Source: Stutzerimonas stutzeri
GTDB taxonomy: Bacteria; Pseudomonadota; Gammaproteobacteria; Pseudomonadales; Pseudomonadaceae
Assembly: GCF_015291885.1 (NCBI RefSeq)
Contig: NZ_CP036186.1
Span: 4,416,001 to 4,480,000, forward strand
DNA: 64,000 bases
Reading direction: 5' to 3'
The notes under the pieces were generated by a model, which saw only the letters and a list, made by a program, of their open reading frames with translations, had not been told where the DNA came from and made no database searches. Position 1 is the first letter of the stretch; each line of letters opens with the position of its first letter. Both the position numbers and the translations under genes were made by a program. Positions 1 through 7,543 of this stretch are shown piece by piece.

Positions 1-915
1 GCCGGGCTGATGCCGGCGTCCGGTTTCGAAGCCCGGCTGCAAGCGCAGCAGGCATCGGAGCTAACGCCGCTACCTGCCTGGACCTTCTGCGAACTGCAAC
101 CGCTGCTGGACAGCGCCAACATGCAGCCGGCCCATTGGCTGCAGATGGCGACGGCCATCCGCGAGGCCGTGGCGCAGGGGGATTGCGATGCGGTGCTGCT
201 GCTACATGGCACCGATACCCTGGCCTACAGCGCGGCGGCGCTGTCATTCCTGCTGCTCGATCTTGAGATACCGGTGCTGCTCACCGGCGCCATGCTGCCC
301 GCGGGAAGCGAGGGCAGCGATGCCTGGCCCAACCTGTTCGGTGCCATGCGCGCGCTGCAGGCCGGTCAGGTGCAAGGCGTGCAACTGTTCTTCAACGGCG
401 TGCTGCTGCACGGCGCGCGGGTCAGCAAGCTGCGCAGCGATGCCTTCGACGCCTTTGCCGAGGCGCCTCGCAAACGCCAGGCCGAAGCAAGCAAAGATCG
501 CCCACCGGCACTGCTGCCGCAGCGCCCGGCCGAGGTCGCGATATTGCCGCTGTACCCCGGCGTCGGTGCCGCGCAAGTCCAGGCACTGGTGGCCAGTGGC
601 GCTCAGGCGCTGCTGCTCGAATGCTATGGCAGCGGCACCGGCCCGGTGAACGACGTCGACTTCATCCAGGCGCTGCGCACGGCACACCGACAGGGCGTGG
701 TGCTGGCAGCGATCAGCCAGTGCCCGGGCGGCCATATCGACTTCGACGTCTATGCCACCGGCAGCGGCTTGCGTGATGCCGGCCTCGTCTCCGGCGGCGG
801 CATGACCCGCGAGGCAGCGCTGGGCAAGCTGTTTGCCCTGCTCGCCGCCGGCCTCGACCACGCCGAGGTGGAGCATTGGTTCTGCCGTGATCTGTGCGGA
901 GAAATGGCCGACTGA
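1..915 (+). CDS. L-asparaginase, C-terminal part (5' end outside window)
   Basis: Hydrolyses L-asparagine to aspartate and ammonia. The visible 304 residues read in frame from base 1 with no stop upstream, so the gene starts before the window. The N-terminal TGGTI-type motif with the first catalytic threonine is therefore missing. The second catalytic block is present as LLLHGTDTLAYSA (the HGTDT motif) around residues 65-77, followed by the typical LTGAMLPAGSEGSDAWPN segment and a C-terminal domain with LLLECYGSGTGP. Family assignment is firm. Whether it is the cytoplasmic type I or the periplasmic type II enzyme cannot be decided without the N-terminus. Confidence 0.9.
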   Translation, partial: AGLMPASGFEARLQAQQASELTPLPAWTFCELQPLLDSANMQPAHWLQMATAIREAVAQGDCDAVLLLHGTDTLAYSAAALSFLLLDLEIPVLLTGAMLPAGSEGSDAWPNLFGAMRALQAGQVQGVQLFFNGVLLHGARVSKLRSDAFDAFAEAPRKRQAEASKDRPPALLPQRPAEVAILPLYPGVGAAQVQALVASGAQALLLECYGSGTGPVNDVDFIQALRTAHRQGVVLAAISQCPGGHIDFDVYATGSGLRDAGLVSGGGMTREAALGKLFALLAAGLDHAEVEHWFCRDLCGEMAD

Positions 916-1036
916 AAACGACACCGGCATAAATGCGCGCTGCCCCGCAGGGCAGCGTCGCCGGCTGGCGATGTGCCTGCAGCACCGCTACCCTTGCTCA
1001 CGCCAACAACAAAAAAAGCGTCAAGGAGCCGATGCC

Positions 1037-1846
1037 ATGGCCAGATTCCCAACTGCCGGGGCGCTGTTCGCCCTGCTCATCAGCGCTGCATGCACCGCCC
1101 ATGCCGAACTGCCCGCCAACTACCAGATCACCCTGCAAACCGACAGCTTCCCGCCGTTCAACATGGGCCCCAACGGCAAGGGCTTCGCCCGCGGCGACGA
1201 TGTCCAAGGTATTGATGCCGACACCGTGCGTGACATCTTTCACCGCGCCGGTATTGCCTACAACCTGACCCTTCGAGGCCCCTGGAACCGGCTCTACGAG
1301 CAGACCCAGCAGCAATCCGCCCACGGCTTGTTCTCAGTGGCGCGCACGCTGCAGAACGCCGCACAGTTCAAGTGGGTCGGGCCGTTGGCCCATCACGCCA
1401 GCGTGCTGCTGGCGCCGGCTGCCAGTGGCCTGAAGCTCGACAGCCTGGCACAGGCCAAGGACTACCAGATCGGCAGTCATGCCAATGGCAGCGTCAGCCT
1501 GTATCTGGAAAGCCAGGGCATCACCCCCAGCAACAGCCTCAACGACGCGGAGAATCTGCGCAAACTGCTGACCGGGCGCATCGACCTGTGGGCGGTGGCC
1601 GATCCGGTTTGGCGCCATTACGTACGGCAGCAGGGCGTCGACGAAAGCCAGCTGCGCATAGCGCTGAGCTATCGCAGCGAGCCGCTGTATCTGGCGCTGA
1701 GCCCTGATACTCCAGACGAGGTCGTAAAGCGTCTGCAGAAGGCTCTCGACGAAGTGATTGCCGAAGGCTACGCCGGCTGCAGCAAGACCCCGGACCTGTG
1801 TTACCTGATCCAGGAGCGCGGCAAGACACTGGCCGGCAACCGCTGA
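1037..1846 (+). CDS. Periplasmic substrate-binding protein (transporter substrate-binding domain)
   Basis: A 269-residue exported solute-binding protein of the type 3 (amino-acid-like) family. The chosen ATG begins MARFPTAGALFALLIS with a signal peptide ending near AHA, and AAGGAG lies just upstream; a longer frame from 833 lacks a signal peptide and overlaps the asparaginase. Mature-domain features are YQITLQTDSFPPFNM near the N-terminus, GIDADTVRDIF, and a hinge region ending in LRIALSYRSEPLYLALS. No permease or ATPase genes flank it, so it may be an orphan receptor-like protein, as is common for such proteins in Pseudomonas. The ligand cannot be inferred. Confidence 0.85.
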   Translation: MARFPTAGALFALLISAACTAHAELPANYQITLQTDSFPPFNMGPNGKGFARGDDVQGIDADTVRDIFHRAGIAYNLTLRGPWNRLYEQTQQQSAHGLFSVARTLQNAAQFKWVGPLAHHASVLLAPAASGLKLDSLAQAKDYQIGSHANGSVSLYLESQGITPSNSLNDAENLRKLLTGRIDLWAVADPVWRHYVRQQGVDESQLRIALSYRSEPLYLALSPDTPDEVVKRLQKALDEVIAEGYAGCSKTPDLCYLIQERGKTLAGNR

Positions 1847-1900
1847 GCCATCGCGTCCTTAGCCATGCCAAGGGCACCGGCATGCGTCACCGGGCGGACT

Positions 1901-2599
1901 TCAACCTACCTGATAGCGCGCCCGCGGCGTGGCCATCGGCAGCGGGCCGTCACCGATCAGGCGGAACTCACCCTTCTCGGCATCGTAAGCGCGGATTTCG
2001 CTGGTACCAATGTTGTATACCCAGCCGTGGATGAACAGCTGACCACTGGCCAGCCGCGCGGCCACCGAGGGATGGGTGCGCAGATGATCGAGCTGAGCCA
2101 CGACGTTTTCCTCGGTAAGGATGCCAAGGGTATTGTGGTCGGCGCAGCCGCAGTTCTGCTCGACGACGATCTTCGCCACCTCGGCGTGGCGCAGCCAGCC
2201 CTTGACCGTCGGCATGCGCTCCAGCTGAGCCGGGTTGAGCACCGCCTTCATCGCGCCACAATCGGAGTGGCCACAGACGATGATGTGCTGCACGCCAAGC
2301 GCCATCACGGCGAACTCGATGGCGGTCGACACGCCGCCGTTCATCTGCCCGTAAGGCGGCACCACGTTGCCGACGTTACGGGTAACGAACAGGTCGCCGG
2401 GCGAGCTCTGGGTGATCAACTCCGGGATGATCCGTGAGTCGGCACAGGTAATGAACATGGCCCGCGGCGTCTGTTCGTAGGCCAGTTTTTCGAACAGTTC
2501 GCGCTGCTGGGGATAGACCTCTTCGCGGAAGCGTTTGACGCCTGAGACGATGTGCTCGAGGGCCTCTTGGGCGGTTTCGCTCGTCTTGTCGTCATTCAT
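1901..2599 (-). CDS. can: Beta-class carbonic anhydrase
   Basis: Interconverts CO2 and bicarbonate using zinc. The 232-residue protein starts at MNDDKTSETAQEALEHIV, preceded by GGAGAG; an in-frame extension to 2707 would overlap glsA and is rejected. Zinc ligands are visible in order: Cys and Asp in FITCADSRI, then His and Cys in CGHSDCGAM. The adjoining GDLFVTRNVGN block is typical of the family. It lies 52 bp downstream of glsA on the same strand, so the two are probably co-transcribed. A bicarbonate transporter (sbtA) and pyruvate carboxylase lie within 5-8 kb, which suggests a local cluster for inorganic carbon handling. Confidence 0.95.
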   Translation of the reverse strand: MNDDKTSETAQEALEHIVSGVKRFREEVYPQQRELFEKLAYEQTPRAMFITCADSRIIPELITQSSPGDLFVTRNVGNVVPPYGQMNGGVSTAIEFAVMALGVQHIIVCGHSDCGAMKAVLNPAQLERMPTVKGWLRHAEVAKIVVEQNCGCADHNTLGILTEENVVAQLDHLRTHPSVAARLASGQLFIHGWVYNIGTSEIRAYDAEKGEFRLIGDGPLPMATPRARYQVG

Positions 2600-2651
2600 G
2601 CTCAGTTCTCTCCAGAGGAATTTGAAGGGTAGGCGCCGCCGCAGCGACGCT

Positions 2652-3560
2652 TCAGAAAATGGACCAGCCGATACGCTGCGACAATGCCTCAAGGGCAGCC
2701 ATGCCAATCAACGAGTTGCCTGCGGCATTGAGCTCCGGTGACCAGACGCAGACGGTGAAACGCCCTGGCACAACCGCAACGATACCTCCGCCAACCCCGC
2801 TCTTGCCGGGCAGCCCGACCCGATAAGCGAAGTTGCCGGCCTCGTCGTACAGGCCGCTGGTGGCCATGATGGCGTTGACCTGCTTGCTCTGACGCGGAGA
2901 AAGCACCACCTCGTCGCTCTGCGGGCAGACGCCATCACGAGCGAGAAAGGCAAACGCGCGGGCAAGGTCGACGCAGTTCATGCGTAGCGCACAGTGGTGA
3001 AAATAACTGCGCAAAACCGCTTCGACATCGTTGTGGAAGTTGCCGAAGGACTGCATCAGATACGCCATCGCCGCATTGCGTGCCCTGTGCTGGTACTCCG
3101 ATTCCGCAACCCGACTGTCGGAGACGATCAGCGGATTGCCCGACAGATGCCGAACCAAATCACGCATCGACAGCGCAGGCACCGCGAAGCGCGACTGATT
3201 GATATCGCAGATCACCAACGCACCGGCGTTGATGAACGGATTGCGCGGTCGGCCACGCTCGAATTCCAGCTGCACCAGCGAGTTGAACGGCTGCCCGGAA
3301 GGCTCATGCCCCAACCGCTCCCAGAGGGTCTCGCCACCATGCTGAATTGCCTGCACCAGGCTGAACACCTTGGAAATGCTCTGGATCGAGAACGGTGTCG
3401 TGGCATCGCCGGCCTGGTAGAGCTCGCCATCAGCACTGCAGACCGCGATGCCCAGCTGATCGGCCGGAACGTCCGCCAGCGCGGGGATGTAATCCGCCAC
3501 CTTGCCCCGACCGAGCAACGGTCGGACCTCATCGAGGATTTCGCTCAACAGGTTTTGCAT
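2652..3560 (-). CDS. glsA: Glutaminase (serine-dependent, GlsA family)
   Basis: Converts glutamine to glutamate and ammonia. At 302 residues it matches the usual length of bacterial glutaminases. The beta-lactamase-like catalytic Ser-x-x-Lys is seen in [12 protein letters not shown] (about residues 57-68). Other conserved blocks are [26 protein letters not shown], and [12 protein letters not shown] near the C-terminus. The start is the ATG at 3560. The carbonic anhydrase gene follows 52 bp downstream on the same strand. An asparaginase and a glutaminase in the same 3.5 kb fit a role in amide nitrogen release, although they are on opposite strands. Confidence 0.95.
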   Translation of the reverse strand: MQNLLSEILDEVRPLLGRGKVADYIPALADVPADQLGIAVCSADGELYQAGDATTPFSIQSISKVFSLVQAIQHGGETLWERLGHEPSGQPFNSLVQLEFERGRPRNPFINAGALVICDINQSRFAVPALSMRDLVRHLSGNPLIVSDSRVAESEYQHRARNAAMAYLMQSFGNFHNDVEAVLRSYFHHCALRMNCVDLARAFAFLARDGVCPQSDEVVLSPRQSKQVNAIMATSGLYDEAGNFAYRVGLPGKSGVGGGIVAVVPGRFTVCVWSPELNAAGNSLIGMAALEALSQRIGWSIF

Positions 3561-3635
3561 GCAAGTCCCATGGAAGAGTAAGTCGGGCGCTGCGCCGTAG
3601 GCTACTAGACGCCGGTCAGAGCGCGTCCATCACAG

Positions 3636-5096
3636 TCAACGCCAGGCCCGGCGCAGATTTTCCAGAGCGTGGCCGATCTGCAGCTCGTCGATGCCGGCAA
3701 AGCCCAACACCAGACCGGCGCGAACAGGCCCGGGAGGCAGGCAATAGTCGCTCAAGGCACTCAGTTCGATGCCAATCGCGGCCGTCTTATCCAGCAGCTC
3801 GCGTTCACGGGCCAAACTCGGCAACGGCACGCAAACATGCAATCCCGAATGAATCGGCGGCAGCATCACTCCGGCTTCCTTGGCGGGCCAGTTCCGCAGC
3901 AAAGCATCGCGACGCGAGCGCGCGGCCTGGCGCATGCGCCGGATATGCCGCTGGAAGTGGCCGCGGGCGATAAACTCGGCGAGCACCGCTTGAGTACCGA
4001 CTTCCGAATGGCGCATGGCAAGGGTACGTAACTGCGCCAGCGGCTCGACCAATGCCGGCGGCACAACGAGATAGCCCAGTCGTAATGCTGGAAACAGCAC
4101 CTTGGAAAAGGTACCGACGTAAAGCACTCGGCCCTGCCGGTCCAGCGACGCCAGCGGCGCAAGCGGCGCAAGCGGGGCGCCGCTATAGCGGTACTCGCCG
4201 TCGTAGTCGTCCTCGATGATCCAGGCGTCTTCACGTTCGGCCCAGTCGAGCAGCTCCAGACGGCGTGCCAGCGACAGGGTTACACCACTGGGGTATTGGT
4301 GCGACGGCGTCACATAGACCAGCCGGCAATCGTGCAGCGCTGCCAGCTGGCGGGTATCAAGCCCGTCCTCATCCACCGCCACCCCACGCAGGCACGCACC
4401 GGCAACGGCGAAGGTCTGCGCGGCAGCGCGGTAGCAGGGGTTTTCCACTGCCACGCTATCGCCGGCTTGCAACAGCAGCTGGGTGCAGAGGCTGATGGCC
4501 TGCTGCGCACCGCTGGTGATCACCACTTGTTCGGGCGAACAGCGCAGGCCACGCCCGTTACGCAGGTAGGCCGCGACCATCTCGCGCAGGCGCGGATCGC
4601 CGGCCGGGTCACCGTAGCCCAACTGATCGAGTGAGGACGCCCGCCAGAACTGCGCCTGCAGGCGCGACCAGATGTCGAATGGGAACAAATCAAGCGCTGG
4701 CAAACCTAGGCGGAATGCCCGGGGTGGGCCCGCTGGCGGTGCGCCAGGACCGTACGCCTGCAAGCGCGCCTGTAACCATTCGGGGGCACGCGCCTGCAAC
4801 ACCGGCGGCGTGGAGGCAGGCACGCCACTGCCCAGCTCAGCAACGTAGGTGCCGTCACCAATACGCCCTTCCACATAGCCTTCGGCATATAGCTGGTCAT
4901 AGGCGCGCACCACGGTATTGCGCGACACGCCGAGCGTCTCAGCCAGTTCGCGACTGGCAGGCAAGCGCATGCGGCTGGCCATGCGGCCGTCGAGAATGCG
5001 CTCGCGCAACGCGTGGTACAGCTGGCGAGCCAGGCCTTTGCGCGGATCGAGGTGGAAACCGGCAGGGTCGAGCGGTAAAGGCGGCTTACTGGTCAC
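3636..5096 (-). CDS. MocR/PdxR-type regulator (GntR helix-turn-helix fused to aminotransferase-like domain)
   Basis: Transcription regulator of the MocR group: an N-terminal GntR winged helix (LYHALRERILDGRM, then SRELAETLGVSRNTVVRAYDQL) joined to a fold-type I aminotransferase-like domain that binds PLP. The PLP-lysine region is YVGTFSKVLFPALRLGY. The start is uncertain: a GTG at 5096 (486 aa) is used here, and a TTG at 5117 would add seven residues. It is divergent from the PaiB-like gene at 5218, and a 24-bp tandem direct repeat lies in the shared promoter region (5131-5177), the type of site MocR proteins bind. Its effector is unknown. Confidence 0.9.
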   Translation of the reverse strand: MTSKPPLPLDPAGFHLDPRKGLARQLYHALRERILDGRMASRMRLPASRELAETLGVSRNTVVRAYDQLYAEGYVEGRIGDGTYVAELGSGVPASTPPVLQARAPEWLQARLQAYGPGAPPAGPPRAFRLGLPALDLFPFDIWSRLQAQFWRASSLDQLGYGDPAGDPRLREMVAAYLRNGRGLRCSPEQVVITSGAQQAISLCTQLLLQAGDSVAVENPCYRAAAQTFAVAGACLRGVAVDEDGLDTRQLAALHDCRLVYVTPSHQYPSGVTLSLARRLELLDWAEREDAWIIEDDYDGEYRYSGAPLAPLAPLASLDRQGRVLYVGTFSKVLFPALRLGYLVVPPALVEPLAQLRTLAMRHSEVGTQAVLAEFIARGHFQRHIRRMRQAARSRRDALLRNWPAKEAGVMLPPIHSGLHVCVPLPSLARERELLDKTAAIGIELSALSDYCLPPGPVRAGLVLGFAGIDELQIGHALENLRRAWR

Positions 5097-5130
5097 GGCG
5101 ACGGCCTGGTTGGGCAAAGCACCAGCCTAA

Positions 5131-5177
5131 ATTGGCTCTATGCAAAAGACCATAAATGGCTCTTACAAAGGACCAAT
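5131..5177. promoter_or_regulatory. Candidate MocR operator: two tandem direct repeats
   Basis: Two 23-bp copies lie head to tail at 5131-5153 and 5155-5177, sharing TTGGCTCT/ATGGCTCT at the left and GACCAT/GACCAAT at the right. They sit between the divergent MocR-type regulator and the PaiB-like gene. MocR proteins are known to bind direct repeats spaced by about two helical turns. The site assignment is inference from position and repeat form. Confidence 0.5.
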
Positions 5178-5217
5178 ACCGCACTTAGCATCACCTTATT
5201 ACCTCAGAGACCAAGCC

Positions 5218-5850
5218 ATGTATTCGCCCACCTCCTTTCGCGTCGTTGACCTGGCTCAGCTGCACGATCTCATCGACCAATCACCGCTGGCGACACTGGT
5301 TACCGCCGGCGAACAGGGACTGCTCGCCAGTCACCTGCCCGTGCTACTGGAACGCCACGCGGAAAATCGGGGCACGCTGCATGGGCACTTCGCTCGCGCC
5401 AACCCGCAGTGGCGTGATCTCGCGCAGGGCGCGGAGGTATTGGCAGTGTTCAACGGCGCCTCGGCTTATGTCAGCCCCGGGTATTACCCGAGCAAGGCCC
5501 GCGATCACAAGGCGGTGCCGACTTGGAACTACGTCGCCGTGCATGCCTGGGGCACGGCCGAGATGTTCGACGAACCGTCGCGCCTTCGCGAACTGGTCGC
5601 CAAGCTAAGCGACCATCACGAGAGAGACCAGCCGCACCCCTGGTCGCTGGATGACGCGCCCGCCGACTACCTGGACGCCATGCTGCGCGCCATCGTCGGG
5701 TTTTCCCTACCCATCGAACGCATCGAAGGCAAATGGAAGCTCAGCCAGAATCAACCCTCGGATAACCGCACAGGGGTCCGCGATGCGCTGGCAGCTAGCC
5801 CACTGACGAGTGCCAACCAAGTCGCGCAGCTGATGAACAACGCGCGCTGA
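5218..5850 (+). CDS. FMN-binding negative transcriptional regulator, PaiB-like
   Basis: A 210-residue protein of the PaiB/FMN-binding split-barrel family. It starts at MYSPTSFRVVDLAQLHDLI; the upstream in-frame ATG at 5140 lies inside the operator repeats and is not used. Family blocks are ASHLPVLLE, LHGHFARANPQW, AYVSPGYYPSK and VPTWNYVAVHAWG, the last being the flavin and dimer region. C-terminal LPIERIEGKWKLSQNQP is the usual family ending. It is divergent from the MocR-type regulator, which probably controls it. Despite the family name, direct DNA binding by such proteins is poorly established; an oxidoreductase or flavin-storage role is also possible. Confidence 0.9.
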   Translation: MYSPTSFRVVDLAQLHDLIDQSPLATLVTAGEQGLLASHLPVLLERHAENRGTLHGHFARANPQWRDLAQGAEVLAVFNGASAYVSPGYYPSKARDHKAVPTWNYVAVHAWGTAEMFDEPSRLRELVAKLSDHHERDQPHPWSLDDAPADYLDAMLRAIVGFSLPIERIEGKWKLSQNQPSDNRTGVRDALAASPLTSANQVAQLMNNAR

Positions 5851-5877
5851 CAGCAACTCAGACGAAGGAGTCGCCTA

Positions 5878-6033
5878 ATGCCCAGCCTCGAAATTCGCTC
5901 GGTCACCACCGCCGACCACACTGCCTGGCTAGCACTCTGGCAGGCCTATCTACGCTTCTATGAAAGTGAGCTGCCGACGGAAATCACCACCAACACCTGG
6001 GAGCGTTTTCTCGACCGCCATTGTTCGGTATGA
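5878..6033 (+). pseudogene. Truncated GNAT acetyltransferase (N-terminal fragment)
   Basis: An ATG with a GAAGGAG ribosome site 6-7 bp upstream opens a 51-codon frame beginning MPSLEIRSVTTADHTAWLAL. It continues with WQAYLRFYESEL, the usual N-terminus of a GNAT N-acetyltransferase of about 150 residues in pseudomonads. The frame ends at TGA 6031-6033, before the acetyl-CoA-binding motif, and no other frame continues the protein in the 64 bp before sbtB. It is therefore a genuine 3' truncation at the junction with the sbtAB genes rather than a simple frameshift. Confidence 0.7.
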
Positions 6034-6058
6034 CCGGGACGGCAAATGCCCGGTGAAT

Positions 6059-6074
6059 AGCGGCCCGGGCCGCT
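6059..6074. terminator. Perfect 16-bp GC palindrome between convergent genes
   Basis: AGCGGCCCGGGCCGCT is a perfect palindrome in the 64-bp space between the truncated acetyltransferase and the end of sbtB. It can form a hairpin on either strand but has no T-run, so a terminator role is only possible. Confidence 0.35.
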
Positions 6075-6097
6075 CCGGGCACGCCCATCCGGTCGAC

Positions 6098-6400
6098 TTA
6101 GAACTTCTCCGGCCGCAGTACTTCGACCTCGGACAGGTAGCAGACCATGGCGAAGTGCTCGTAATAGCGTGCCTGCAGATGCTCAGCGATACGCTCGGCG
6201 ATCTCGCGGCTACAGATCACCTCCACGCGGATATTGCCATCAGTGTCCCAGCCGGCACTGCGCACGCCGCGGCTACCGCTGCCGCGCGCGTCCGACAGCG
6301 TCCAGCCTGGCGCGCCGAGGGTTTTCAGGTCGCCGACCAGCTTGTGCTCCAGTGCTGCCTCGCAGATCACGGTCAGCAGCGTACGGTTATGCGCGTTCAT
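6098..6400 (-). CDS. sbtB: SbtB-like PII family regulator of bicarbonate transport
   Basis: A 100-residue PII-fold protein. The T-loop region DARGSGSRGVRSAG closely resembles the GGKGSRNVRSSG segment of cyanobacterial SbtB, and the following NIRVEVICSREIAERIAEHL and YEHFAMVCYLSEVEVL match beta/alpha elements of the same family. It lies one base after sbtA on the same strand, the arrangement seen for SbtA/SbtB pairs, where SbtB senses adenine nucleotides (including cAMP) and gates the transporter. It ends at LRPEKF and lacks the C-terminal CGPxGC redox loop of many cyanobacterial SbtB proteins. Function is inferred from family and neighbour. Confidence 0.85.
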   Translation of the reverse strand: MNAHNRTLLTVICEAALEHKLVGDLKTLGAPGWTLSDARGSGSRGVRSAGWDTDGNIRVEVICSREIAERIAEHLQARYYEHFAMVCYLSEVEVLRPEKF

Positions 6401-6401
6401 C

Positions 6402-7343
6402 TCAGAACCCCCAGGCGATCAGCCGCTCGGCGAAGGCCAGGTAGAGCGGTATGCCGATCAGAATATTGAACGGAAAGGTGATGCCCAGCGATGCGGTGAG
6501 GGACAGCGACGGATTGGCCTCCGGCACCGCCAGACGCATCGCCGCGGGCACCGCGATGTAGGACGCACTTGCCGCCAGGGTCGCGAGCATCGCCGTGCCG
6601 CCCAGCGACAGGCCCATGAAGCGCGCCAGCATGGCGCCAATCAACGCGCCGATCAGCGGCATGATCAGGGCGAACGCGGCGAGCTTGATCCCGTAGCGCT
6701 TGAGCGAACCCAGCTGACCGGAGGCAATCAGGCCCATCTCCAGCAGGAAGAACGCCAGTACCGGTTTGAACATGCTGGTGTAGAGCGGCTCGAGCGGCTT
6801 GATCGCCTCCTTGCCGGCGATCGCGCCAATCAGCAGGCCACCGAGCAGCAGCATGATGCTCTTGCCGAGGAAGATCTCGCGGCCGAGCTCCTTCCAATCG
6901 GTATCACGCGACACACCCTTGGCCAGCAGGATGCCGACCAGGATCGCCGGGATTTCGAGAATCGCCACGAATAGCGGCATATAGCTCTCGAAGAAGATTT
7001 CCCGCGCGGCAAGATAAGCCACCACTACGGCGAACGTACCCGCGCTCACCGAACCGTAGTGCGCCGCCACCGCAGCCGCATTCACGCGGTCGAAGCGCAG
7101 GCCGCGCAACAGGACGAAGGCCAGGATCGGCAGCAACACGCCCAGCGCCAGCACCAGCAGCGACTGACCCAGCAACGCCGCACTGGCCTGCTCGGCCAGC
7201 TCTACGCCGCCATGCAGACCGATTGCCAACAACAACACGATGGAAAGCGTTTCATACAGTGCCGGTGGCAGCTTCAGCTCACTTTTCACCAGCCCGGCGA
7301 ACAGGCCGAAGACGAAGAACAGCACTACTGGGTCGATACCCAT
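6402..7343 (-). CDS. sbtA: Sodium-dependent bicarbonate transporter SbtA
   Basis: Inner-membrane permease of 313 residues with about ten hydrophobic segments, starting MGIDPVVLFFVFGLFAGLV. Family features are LPPALYETLSIVLLLAIGLHGG near the N-terminus, an inverted-repeat architecture, and a C-terminal half containing GGTAMLATLAASASYIAVPAA. SbtA imports bicarbonate with sodium in cyanobacteria, and homologues are widespread in heterotrophic bacteria. It is followed by sbtB. It sits next to pyruvate carboxylase on the same strand, so supply of bicarbonate for anaplerosis is a reasonable but untested role. Confidence 0.92.
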   Translation of the reverse strand: MGIDPVVLFFVFGLFAGLVKSELKLPPALYETLSIVLLLAIGLHGGVELAEQASAALLGQSLLVLALGVLLPILAFVLLRGLRFDRVNAAAVAAHYGSVSAGTFAVVVAYLAAREIFFESYMPLFVAILEIPAILVGILLAKGVSRDTDWKELGREIFLGKSIMLLLGGLLIGAIAGKEAIKPLEPLYTSMFKPVLAFFLLEMGLIASGQLGSLKRYGIKLAAFALIMPLIGALIGAMLARFMGLSLGGTAMLATLAASASYIAVPAAMRLAVPEANPSLSLTASLGITFPFNILIGIPLYLAFAERLIAWGF

Positions 7344-7396
7344 CTACATTCTCCACAGCATGGAAGGTGTACCACTCCCTGGCAGACATGGACCTG

Positions 7397-7420
7397 AAAA
7401 AAAGGAGCCGCTTGGGCTCC
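7397..7420 (-). terminator. Rho-independent terminator for the pycAB transcript
   Basis: Read on the minus strand, GGAGCC / loop / GGCTCC is followed by seven T residues (7403-7397). It lies between the end of pycB and the start of sbtA, so it should end pycAB transcription and separate it from sbtAB. Confidence 0.75.
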
Positions 7421-7508
7421 AAAGGGGACACTTTGCCCAGCACGCGATAGCCATTGAGCCCGCCCGCACTGTTTTTGCAGCATAGCCCGCCCTGCGCGTA
7501 ACCCGAAC

Positions 7509-7536
7509 CGGCGTGACGTGATACCACGTCACGCCG
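7509..7536 (-). terminator. Perfect 12-bp stem hairpin directly after pycB
   Basis: CGGCGTGACGTG, a 4-base loop ATAC, and the exact reverse complement begin 8 bp after the pycB stop codon. No T-run follows, so it may protect the mRNA 3' end or act with the T-tailed hairpin at 7397-7420. Confidence 0.5.
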
Positions 7537-7543
7537 CCCATAT

